A stretch of 64,000 nt of DNA, taken from NCBI RefSeq assembly GCF_000265245.1, contig NZ_AJKS02000008.1, positions 82,852 through 146,851 of the forward strand, written 5' to 3'. The position numbers were made by a program, and so were the translations under genes. Below, one piece after another: positions 24,247 through 31,658 of this stretch; positions within the stretch are counted from its first letter, which is position 1; each line of letters opens with the position of its first letter. This stretch comes from Halomonas smyrnensis AAD6. GTDB lineage: Bacteria > Pseudomonadota > Gammaproteobacteria > Pseudomonadales > Halomonadaceae. The notes under the pieces are model-generated. The model did not search any database and was not told the DNA's origin. It saw only the letters and a program-made list of their open reading frames with translations.

Positions 24247-25610
24247 GCGGCTTCCTCCTGCGGGGAGCGGTCCTGGGCGTGGGGCGTGGCGGGATTCGGT
24301 GCTTCGGCCTTCGTGGCGTCGAGCAGGGCCCTGGCATCGGCCGGGCCGAACAGCAGCGCCTGACGGCAGGCGTCGAGATGGCGGCCGGCCAGCGCCTCGG
24401 CGAAGTACCAGGGGCCGGCGGCGGTATCGCCATAGAGCACGGCGCCCTCGAGGCGGCCGTCGCGCAGCAGCAGCCGGCGATAGTCGCCGTGTTCGGGGTC
24501 GTGGTAGGTCAGCACCTCGTGGTCGACGTCGGGCTCGATGGGGCCGAAGGCGTACAGCGAGATGCCGCTGACCTTGAGCTTGGTCGCGGTGGGCGCTTCC
24601 ACGTAGCCCTCGACGTCCTCGCCGGCCAGCCGGGCGGCCAGCACCTCGACCTGGCGCCAGATCGGCTCGACCAGGCCATAGGTGCGGCCCTCGAACTCGC
24701 AGCATTCGCCCAGGGCGTGGATGGCCGGGTCGCTGCTGGTCAGGCGGTCGTCGACGACGATGCCGCGGTGGACCTCGAGGCCGGCTCGGCGACCCAGTTC
24801 GACGCTGGGCGCGATGCCGATGGCCAGCACCACGCAGTCCGCGGGCAGCCGGCGGCCGTCGGCCAGGCGCACGGCGCAGACGCGGCCCCGGCCGTCGTCC
24901 TCCAGGCGTTCCAGGTCGGCGCCGGTGACGATCTCGAGCCCGCGGCCCTCGAGCTCGGCCTGGAGCAGGCCGGCGGCGGTGGCGTCGAGCTGGCGGTTCA
25001 TCAGCCGCGAGGCGCGCTGGAGCACGCTCACCGACAGGCCGGCACGCGCTCTTTTGCGTAGTCCCTCGGCGGCCTCCAGGCCCAGCAGGCCGCCGCCGAT
25101 CACCACCGCGCGGCCGCCGCGCTCGGCGGCGCGGGTCAGGGCGGCGGCGTCGTCCAGATCGCGGAAGGCGTGCACGCCGTCGAGTTCGAGGCCGTCGACC
25201 GGCGGCAGGGCGGGGGTGGAGCCGGTGGCCAGCACCAGGCGGTCGTAGGCGATCTCGCGGCCGCCGGCGGTGGTCAGGCGGCGGGCGGCGCGATCGATGC
25301 GCTCGACCCGTTCGCCGAGCACCAGCTCGACGCCGCGCTCGGCGTACCAGTCGGCGTCGCGCAGGGTCAGCGCCTCGCGTTCCATCTCGCCGGCCAGCAG
25401 CGGCGACAGCAGGATGCGGTTGTAGGCGGGGCAGGCCTCCGCGCCGATCAGGGTGATGCGGCGCGGCGCGCCCTCGCGCTGGACCAGCGCCTCGACCAGT
25501 CGCTGGCCGGCCATGCCGTTGCCGACGATCACCAGGTGATCGACGGGCGCCGCGGGCGATGGCATGGGGCCATCGGGCAAGGCGGTGGCTGTCGGGTCAT
25601 CGGGACTCAT
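24243..25610 (-). CDS. FAD/NAD-dependent oxidoreductase, probable electron-transfer subunit of nitrate reductase (NasB-like)
   Basis: A 455-residue two-dinucleotide-fold flavoprotein: FAD motif VIVGNGMAGQRLVEAL at about residue 22, LATGSTPALPP, NAD motif AVVIGGGLLGLEAAEGL, and VLAIGIAPSVELG. It resembles the reductase half of NirB but lacks iron-sulfur and sirohaem domains. In assimilatory clusters such proteins pass electrons from NAD(P)H to the catalytic subunit NasA. NasA here has no flavin domain of its own, which supports that role by inference. It is the first gene of the nirBD operon and follows the regulatory leader described separately. Confidence 0.85.
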   Translation of the reverse strand: MSPDDPTATALPDGPMPSPAAPVDHLVIVGNGMAGQRLVEALVQREGAPRRITLIGAEACPAYNRILLSPLLAGEMEREALTLRDADWYAERGVELVLGERVERIDRAARRLTTAGGREIAYDRLVLATGSTPALPPVDGLELDGVHAFRDLDDAAALTRAAERGGRAVVIGGGLLGLEAAEGLRKRARAGLSVSVLQRASRLMNRQLDATAAGLLQAELEGRGLEIVTGADLERLEDDGRGRVCAVRLADGRRLPADCVVLAIGIAPSVELGRRAGLEVHRGIVVDDRLTSSDPAIHALGECCEFEGRTYGLVEPIWRQVEVLAARLAGEDVEGYVEAPTATKLKVSGISLYAFGPIEPDVDHEVLTYHDPEHGDYRRLLLRDGRLEGAVLYGDTAAGPWYFAEALAGRHLDACRQALLFGPADARALLDATKAEAPNPATPHAQDRSPQEEAA

Positions 25611-25633
25611 CTCGGATTCCCTCCATAAACGCA

Positions 25634-25720
25634 GAAGACGCCTCGACGCTCCCCGGCATTGGGGAGCGTGGAGACGTCTTCGTCTGGACTTCGAGGTGCG
25701 ATCGCCGTTGACCGCCGAAG
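25634..25720 (-). promoter_or_regulatory. NasT (ANTAR) target leader and attenuator of the nirBD operon
   Basis: In the transcript, hairpin P1 pairs GCGGTC with GATCGC around hexaloop AACGGC (25698-25715) and is extended by an outer CTTCG/CGAAG stem. Hairpin P2 pairs CGCTCCCC with GGGGAGCG around hexaloop AATGCC (25647-25668) and forms the tip of a longer stem GAAGACG/CGTCTTC followed by TGCGTTT, a terminator. Both hexaloops have A at position 1 and G at 4, the rule for ANTAR-domain targets. NasT, encoded just upstream, carries an ANTAR domain. Confidence 0.8.
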
Positions 25721-25749
25721 GGCCGGGCCCTCCGTTCTGGCCTGTTCCT

Positions 25750-25765
25750 ATCAAGGTTCGGGCCA
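25750..25765 (-). promoter_or_regulatory. Putative sigma-54 promoter of the nirBD operon
   Basis: TGGCCC-N5-TTGAT on the minus strand has the exact -24/-12 spacing of sigma-54 promoters (TGGCAC-N5-TTGCA), with GA instead of GC at -12. The transcript would start about 130 nt before the first gene and include both leader hairpins. Its weaker -12 element makes it less certain than those of nasA and narK. Confidence 0.5.
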
Positions 25766-25804
25766 GGACAGGGTGAAAGTCAGAAAACTCAGAGAGTTAA
25801 ATAA

Positions 25805-25821
25805 TCATCGCCGGGCGATGA
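25805..25821 (-). terminator. Terminator of nasTS
   Basis: Stem TCATCGC/GCGATGA with a 3-nt loop, followed on the minus strand by TTATTTAA. It separates nasTS from the downstream nirBD promoter. Confidence 0.6.
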
Positions 25822-25851
25822 CCGCCGCCGGGGCGGCCCCTGACGGCGCCG

Positions 25852-26883
25852 TCATGCACGCTCCTGGTGCGTCGCGGCATCGAAATGCACGGGGCTGTAG
25901 CAGGCCTCGACCACGCCGCGCCGGAGGGGGACATCGAGCTGGCGGGACAGGTGGTCCACGACCCTTGCCATCTCGCCGACCTCCGGGCGCAGCCCGGTGA
26001 GGCGCTGTGCCACCGGCGGCTCGCCCAGCGGCAGCGTCGGCAGATGCTCCAGGGCGCGATCCAGATAGGGCGGCAGGGCCAGCCAGTCCCGGGCCTGGCG
26101 ACGGTGCTCGGGCGCCTCGGCCAGCCAGTCGGCGGCGGCGACCAGGGCGCGGATCATGGCCGCGAGGGTGGCGGGGTGGCGCCCGGCCCAGTCGCGGGTC
26201 ACGCCGAGCATCTTCTCGGGATGGTCGGGCCACAGCTGGGCGCCGGTGGCGACGACATGCCCGCCGCCGCGCTGGGCGGCCTGGCTGCCCCAGGGCTCGC
26301 CGACGCAGAAGCCGTCGATGCGCCCCTGCTCGAGGGCCTCGACCATGCGCGACGGCGGCAGGGCGACCAGCTCGACGTCGCGATCGGGGTCGAGGCCGCC
26401 CAGGGTCAGCCAGTCGCGCAGCTGGTAGTGGTGGCCGGAGAAGGGGTGGACCATGGCCAGCCGCGGACGTGGCGCGCCGCGCCGGCGCAGCCGCTCGGCG
26501 AAGTCGCGGGCGTTGACGGCCGGGTCCCGGCCGCCGGGCGAGCCGTCGAGGGGCGTGGCCATGCCTTCCGCCCAGTAGGACGACAGCACCAGGGTATTGC
26601 CGTTGCGGCCGAGCACCAGCGGCGCCAGGACGTCGCAGGGCGGCCCGGAGGCGCCGAGGCTCATGGCCAGCGGCAGCGGGGCCAGCAGCTGGGCGCCGTC
26701 GAGCATGCCGGCGGCCAGCTTGTCGCGCAGGGTCGACCAGGCGCTCTCCCGCGACAGCGTGACGTCGAGCCCCTCGGCGGCGAAGAAGCCGCCTTCCCGG
26801 GCGACGATCGGCAGGGCGGCGTCCAGCAGCGGGACGATGCCCAGGGTCAGTCGGGGACGCTCGGGGGCATGGGGCATGCTCAT
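25852..26883 (-). CDS. nasS: Nitrate sensor NasS (NrtA/CmpA-like)
   Basis: 343 residues related to the periplasmic nitrate-binding proteins NrtA/CmpA: LGIVPLLDAALPIVAREGGFF at the N-terminus, HPFSGHHYQLRDWLTLGGLDPD, IDGFCVGEPWGSQAAQRG and the PEKMLGVTRDW segment. It has no signal peptide or lipobox, as expected for the cytoplasmic NasS, which binds NasT and releases it when nitrate is present. Its ATG overlaps the nasT stop (ATGA), giving the typical nasT-nasS unit. No ABC transporter genes accompany it, supporting the sensor role over transport. Confidence 0.88.
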   Translation of the reverse strand: MSMPHAPERPRLTLGIVPLLDAALPIVAREGGFFAAEGLDVTLSRESAWSTLRDKLAAGMLDGAQLLAPLPLAMSLGASGPPCDVLAPLVLGRNGNTLVLSSYWAEGMATPLDGSPGGRDPAVNARDFAERLRRRGAPRPRLAMVHPFSGHHYQLRDWLTLGGLDPDRDVELVALPPSRMVEALEQGRIDGFCVGEPWGSQAAQRGGGHVVATGAQLWPDHPEKMLGVTRDWAGRHPATLAAMIRALVAAADWLAEAPEHRRQARDWLALPPYLDRALEHLPTLPLGEPPVAQRLTGLRPEVGEMARVVDHLSRQLDVPLRRGVVEACYSPVHFDAATHQERA

Positions 26884-27473
26884 AGGCCTTTCTCCAGTCC
26901 TTCGAGGATATCGATCACGTTGCCGGCCACCTCGCCGATGCGCTGGCCGCGGTCCATGGCCAGCTTGCGCAGCGTCTGGTAGGCCTGGGGCTCGTCGCAG
27001 TCCTGGTGCTTCATCAGCATGCCCTTGGCCTTCTCGATGCGCTTGCGGTCGGCGAGCTGGGTGCGGGTGCGGTCGAGCTCCTGGCGCATCGACTGGAAGG
27101 CGTCGAAGCGGGCCACGGCGACCTCGAGGATCGCCCGGACCCGGGTAGGCACCAGGCCGTCGACCACGTAGGCGCTGACGCCGGCCTTGAGGGCGGCCTG
27201 CATGGAGTCGGGGTCGTGCTGGTCGGCGAAGAACACCACCGGCCGCGGGTTCTCCCGGTGCAGCTGCGACATGCTGTCGAGGGTGTCGCGGTCGGGGGAT
27301 TCCATGTCGATGATGACCACGTCGGGCGCGTGGCGCTCGACCATGTCGTTGAGGCTGGCCGGGCTCTGCAGGTGGCAGATCACTTCGTGCCCCTCCTGGC
27401 CGAGGGCCTCCTCGACCATGGCGGCGCGCACGCTCTCGTCGTCGACCAGCAGGATTCGCAAGGGCTGGGGCAT
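26880..27473 (-). CDS. nasT: Nitrate-responsive antiterminator NasT (receiver-like + ANTAR domain)
   Basis: 197 residues. The N-terminal receiver-like domain (RILLVDDESVRAAMVEEAL, then VVIIDMESPDRD) is joined by a coiled region to a C-terminal ANTAR RNA-binding domain with RKRIEKAKGMLMKHQDCDEPQ split across its helices. NasT binds paired hairpins in leader RNAs and prevents termination of nas operons when NasS is relieved by nitrate. Matching hairpins are visible in the leaders of nirBD and, less completely, nasA and narK in this window. It is transcribed divergently from nasA. Confidence 0.93.
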   Translation of the reverse strand: MPQPLRILLVDDESVRAAMVEEALGQEGHEVICHLQSPASLNDMVERHAPDVVIIDMESPDRDTLDSMSQLHRENPRPVVFFADQHDPDSMQAALKAGVSAYVVDGLVPTRVRAILEVAVARFDAFQSMRQELDRTRTQLADRKRIEKAKGMLMKHQDCDEPQAYQTLRKLAMDRGQRIGEVAGNVIDILEGLEKGL

Positions 27474-27552
27474 GGCATAGGGCTCGTGATGGGGAAACGG
27501 TCAGGCCCAGTTCATGCAAGAGCCATTCCAGCCGCATCGGCGCCGAGCGACG

Positions 27553-27631
27553 GTGGTGCATCGGTCGCCGACGCCGTCCTTTTGCACCACGAAGAGGCGG
27601 AGCGGGGCGGAAAATGCCGCCGGCTGGTGCA
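27553..27631. promoter_or_regulatory. Cluster of NtrC-like half-sites upstream of nasA
   Basis: Three copies of TGGTGCA/TGCACCA lie at 27555-27560, 27583-27589 and 27625-27631, the first two forming an 8-bp inverted repeat GTGGTGCA/TGCACCAC. NtrC sites have GCAC-N7-GTGC symmetry; each copy here matches one half well and the other only partly. They lie 55-135 bp upstream of the sigma-54 element, a normal enhancer distance. Confidence 0.4.
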
Positions 27632-27686
27632 GGCGAGATCGCCGAGACGGCCGAGATGGCTTGAGTGCCGACGCTTTCCTTCCGCC

Positions 27687-27702
27687 TGGCATGCCGTTTG
27701 CT
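27687..27702 (+). promoter_or_regulatory. Sigma-54 promoter of nasA
   Basis: TGGCAT-N5-TTGCT matches the -24/-12 consensus with both invariant GG and GC dinucleotides and exact spacing. The start point would be near 27712, giving a leader of about 113 nt. Confidence 0.8.
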
Positions 27703-27725
27703 TTTCTCATGGAAAGACATTCCCG

Positions 27726-27795
27726 AGTCGCCACGGCGGCGACTCACGGCAACGACGCCCACCCCCGTGCCACCCGGCATGGCGGTGGGCGTCGT
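27726..27795 (+). promoter_or_regulatory. Structured nasA leader, candidate NasT target
   Basis: A perfect 8-bp hairpin GAGTCGCC/GGCGACTC with loop ACGGC (27726-27746) is followed by a 12-bp stem ACGACGCCCACC/GGTGGGCGTCGT (27752-27795) enclosing a smaller hairpin. The first loop matches the ACGGC of the nirBD P1 hexaloop AACGGC but is one base shorter. The second stem is terminator-like but lacks a T-run. Plausible attenuator, incomplete match. Confidence 0.5.
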
Positions 27796-27825
27796 CGTGT
27801 CGGGACCATGATCGAGGAGAGCAGC

Positions 27826-30628
27826 ATGCAACAGGCGCGCACCACCTGCCCCTACTGCGGCGTCGGCTGCGGCGTGACGGCCGACATCGAGGACGGGCGC
27901 ATCACCGGCGTGGAGGGCGACGGCGACCACCCGGCCAACTACGGGCGGCTGTGCGTCAAGGGCTCGGCGCTGGCCGAGACCCTGGGCGATCACGGCCGCC
28001 TGACCCGGCCCCGGGTCGACGGCGTCGAGGTCGACTGGGACACCGCCCTCGAGGCGGTGGCCGGCCGCCTCCAGGCCACCCGCGAGCGCGCCGGCGATCA
28101 CGCCGTGGCGGCCTACCTGTCCGGCCAGCTGCTGACCGAGGACTATTACGTCGCCAACAAGCTGTTCAAGGGCTTTCTCGGCACGCCGCACCTGGATACC
28201 AACTCGCGGCTGTGCATGGCCTCGGCGGTGGCCGCCTACAAGCGCTCGTTGGGCGCCGACGCCGTGCCGTGCTGCTACGAGGACCTGGAGGAGGCCGAGC
28301 TGCTGGTGCTGGTGGGGTCCAACCTGGCCTGGAACCATCCGGTGCTCTATCAGCGCCTGCGCACCGCCAAGAGTCGCAATCCGCTGATGCGAGTGGTGGT
28401 GATCGACCCGCGGGTCACCGACAGCTGCGAGATCGCCGATTTGTACCTGGGGCTCAGGCCCGGCAGCGACGCCCGGCTGTTCACCGGCCTGCTGGCCTGG
28501 ATGGCCGACAAGGGCCGGCTCGACGACGTCTATCTGGGCAAGCATACCGACGGGCTCGACGCGGCCCTGGCCGCGGCCCGCGAGGACGACGTGTCCATCG
28601 CGGCCATCGCCGCCGACTGCGACGTCGACGCCGAGCGGCTGGAGACCTTCTTCTACTGGTTCGCCAGCCAGCTGCACGTGGTGACCCTCTACTCCCAGGG
28701 CATCAACCAGTCGTCCAGCGGCACCGACAAGTGCCAGGCGATCATCAACTGCCACCTGGCCGGCGGCAAGATCGGCCTGCCCGGCGCCGGGCCGTTCTCG
28801 ATCACCGGCCAGCCCAACGCCATGGGCGGCCGCGAGGTGGGCGGGCTGGCCAACCAGCTCGCCGCCCACATGGACTACGACTCCCCCGGCGCGCGCGACC
28901 GCGTGACGCGCTTCTGGGCCACCGACCACCTGACGCCGACCCTGCCCGAGGCGCCCGGGCACAAGGCGGTGGCGCTGTTCGAGGCCATCGAGCGCGGCGA
29001 GATCCAGGCGCTGTGGGTGATGGCCACCAATCCCGCGGTCAGCCTGCCCGACGCCAATCGGGTGCGGGCGGCGCTCGAGACGTGCCCGCTGGTGATCGTC
29101 TCCGAATGCATGGCCGACACCGACCTGCTGCCCTACGCCGATATCGTGCTGCCGGCCTCGTCGTGGTCGGAGAAGGACGGCACCGTGACCAACTCCGAGC
29201 GTCGGATCTCGCGCCAGCGCGGGATGCTGCCGCCGCCGGGCGAGGCGCGCCACGACTGGTGGATCGTGTGCGAGGCGGCGCGCCGGCTGGGTTTCGGCGA
29301 GGCCTTCGACTACGGCCATCCCGGCGAGATCTTCGCCGAGCACGCCCGGCTCTCCGGCTTCGAGAACGCCCCCGGGCAGCCGGGCCACGAGGCGCGGCCG
29401 TTCGACATCTCGGCGCTGGCGGGGCTCGAACGCGCCGGCTACGACGCCCTGGCGCCGATCCAGTGGCCGGTGACCGCCGAGGCCCCCCGCGGCACCGCGC
29501 GGCTGTTCGAGGACGGTCGCTTCGCCACCGCGGACGGCCGGGCCCGGCTGCTGCCGGTGCGTCCGCGCGGCCCCGAACAGGCGCTCAGTGCCGCGCGTCC
29601 GCTGCGCCTCAACACCGGCCGGGTGCGCGACCCAGTGGCACACCCATGACCCGCACCGCCCGGGCGCCGCGGCTGATCGAATCACCGCGCCGAGCCCTTC
29701 ATCCGAGATCACCCCCGAGGACGCCGCCGCCTTCGGCGTCGGCGACCAGCAGCTGGCGCGGCTGACCGGCGCCGGCGGCGAGTACCGCGCCCGGGTGCGG
29801 CTGACCAAGGGCCAGCGCCGCGGCGAGGCCTTCGTGCCGATGCACTGGACCGACCGCTTCACCGGCGCGGCGCGCACCGGCGGCCTGCTCGCCGCCCATC
29901 TCGACCCGATCTCCGGCCAGCCCGAAGCCAAGCACGGCGCGGTGAGCCTGGCGCCGCTGGCGGTGGGCTGGGAGGCGACCCTGCTGATCGCCCCGGGCGA
30001 AGCCGGCGACTTCGCCGGCCGCGACGACGGCGCCTACTGGGCGCGCATCCCGCTGGCCCACTGCCAGCGCTGGCAGCTCGCCGGCGGCGAGACGGACGAT
30101 TCGCCGCGCGACTGGCTGGCCTGGGCGCGGCAGTGGCTGCCCACGGCGCCGAGCCTGTGGAGCGACGACCCGGCCGGCGGTCGGCTGCGCGCCGCGGGGC
30201 TCGAGAACGGCCGGCTGCGCTGGTGGCTGATGGTGGCGCCGCCCGCCGAGCTGCCGGGGCTTTCCTGGCTCGATGCGCGCTTCGCCGAGGCGACGCTCGA
30301 GGGCGACGTGCGTCGCCGGCTGCTGGCCGGCTGCGACGCCGGCGAGGCCGATGCCGGCCCGCTGGTGTGCAGCTGCCATCAGGTGGGCCAGACGACCATC
30401 GTCGAGGCCATCCGCGCCGGCGACGCCAGCGTCGAGGCGCTGGGCGCACGGCTCGCCTGCGGCACCCAGTGCGGCAGCTGCATTCCCGAGCTCAAGTCGC
30501 TGGTCGAGGAGCATGCTCCGGACACCGTCGACGCCGGCGCCGATGCCCAGGCGCTCGATTCCACGACACAAGAGGAGAGTGGCCATGCGCGCTCCGAGCA
30601 AGCCAAGATCCCCGTTCGCGTCGCCTGA
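27826..30628 (+). pseudogene. nasA: Assimilatory nitrate reductase catalytic subunit NasA, frameshifted
   Basis: Reduces nitrate to nitrite using molybdenum bis-MGD and iron-sulfur centres. The N-terminus has CPYCGVGC (cysteines 8, 11, 15) and GRLCVKGSA for a [4Fe-4S] cluster, followed by the molybdopterin domains. The C-terminus has a BFD-like [2Fe-2S] domain (LVCSCHQVGQ, CGTQCGSCIPEL). As given, frame 1 ends at a TGA at 29647-29649 after NTGRVRD. Removing four single bases (in the C-run at 29631-29633, in that at 29643-29645, T29682, and one C at 29703-29704) restores a ~932-residue protein through RDQWHTMTRT and RAEPFIEITPEDAAAFG. Three of the four are extra Cs, so sequence error is possible. 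GAGGAGA precedes the ATG. Confidence 0.88.
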
Positions 30629-31529
30629 TGCCCTGCGCCGCGGTTTCTCTGCCTTGGCCCGGCTGGGCTCGGCCAGGCTGGGCCTGTCGCCGCGAGGGAG
30701 GGCCGGTCGCGTCGGCGAAGCGGACGATGACGCCGCGCGGGTCTCGCGGCGCGGCGAGTGTCGCCCCGGGCGGGTCCATCTGGTCGGCGCCGGCAGCGGC
30801 GACGTCGAGCTGCTGACGCTGAAGGCCGCGCGGCTGCTGGCCCAGGCCGATGCCGTGGTCTATGACCGGCTGGTCGGCGAGGAGGTGCTGGCGCTGATCC
30901 CCGCCGGCCGCGAGCGCTACTACGTCGGCAAGGCCAGCGGCCACCACAGCGTGTCCCAGGACGAGATCGGCGCGCTGCTGGTGACGCTGGCGAGGCAGGG
31001 CAAGTCGGTGGTGCGTCTCAAGGGCGGCGACCCCGGCGTGTTCGGCCGCATGGGCGAGGAGCTCGCGGCCCTGGCCGAGGCCGACGTCCCGGCGGAGATC
31101 GTGCCCGGCATCACCGCCGCCTCGGCGGCCTGCGCCTCGATGGGCATTCCGCTCACCGACCGCGCCCACGCCCAGCAGCTGCGCTTCGTCACCGCGCAGC
31201 TGTGCCGCGAGGGCGGCGCGCCGGATTGGCAGGCGCTGGCCCGCCGCGACGAGACCCTGGTGTTCTACATGGGGCTGGCCAAGGTCGAGGCGATCTGTGC
31301 CGGGCTTCGTGGCGCCGGTCTGCCCGACGACTGGCCGATCATGCTGGTGGCCAACGCCAGCCTGCCCGAGCAGGCCGCCTTGACCGGCACCCTGGCGGAC
31401 ATGCCGGCGCGCCTCGCCGAGACGCCGCTGCCGTCGCCGTGCCTGATCGTGGTGGGCAGCGTGGTGCGCATGGTCGAGGCGACGCCGGCCGGGGCCGTGA
31501 CGGCAAGACCCGAGGCGTTCGTCTCCTAG
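30585..31529 (+). CDS. cobA: Uroporphyrinogen-III C-methyltransferase
   Basis: 314 residues. After a ~65-residue arginine-rich N-terminal extension comes the SUMT core: VHLVGAGSGDVELLTLKAARLL, VVYDRLVGEEVL, VVRLKGGDPGVFGRMGEEL, IVPGITAASAACASMGIPLTDR split around residues 160-190, and FYMGLAKVEAI. It adds two SAM-derived methyl groups to uroporphyrinogen III, the first step to sirohaem, the cofactor of NirB. The start overlaps the 3' end of nasA by 44 bases with AGAGGAGAG upstream, so it is in the nasA transcription unit. A shorter start near the core cannot be excluded. Confidence 0.92.
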   Translation: MRAPSKPRSPFASPDALRRGFSALARLGSARLGLSPRGRAGRVGEADDDAARVSRRGECRPGRVHLVGAGSGDVELLTLKAARLLAQADAVVYDRLVGEEVLALIPAGRERYYVGKASGHHSVSQDEIGALLVTLARQGKSVVRLKGGDPGVFGRMGEELAALAEADVPAEIVPGITAASAACASMGIPLTDRAHAQQLRFVTAQLCREGGAPDWQALARRDETLVFYMGLAKVEAICAGLRGAGLPDDWPIMLVANASLPEQAALTGTLADMPARLAETPLPSPCLIVVGSVVRMVEATPAGAVTARPEAFVS

Positions 31530-31658
31530 ATCACGGTGCGTCATCTTACTGTCACCCTCGTCACGCATGCTCCCCTGGCTGACTGATGCCGGCAGCGGCG
31601 CCCGGGAAGGCGCCGACATGCCGGCCGCATAACGACGTCTGACCGTGAGGAGACCAGG

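Noticed and set aside
25852..29931. A 1359-codon open frame on the minus strand spanning nasS and everything antisense to nasA
   Set aside because: Only its last 343 codons (nasS) have homology; the rest is GC-driven antisense frame opposite nasA and across the promoter gap.
31545..31565. Possible Pho box upstream of phoX (CTGTCACCCTCGTCAC)
   Set aside because: The first half matches, but the second copy is degenerate and the repeat spacing is about 9 instead of 11 bp.
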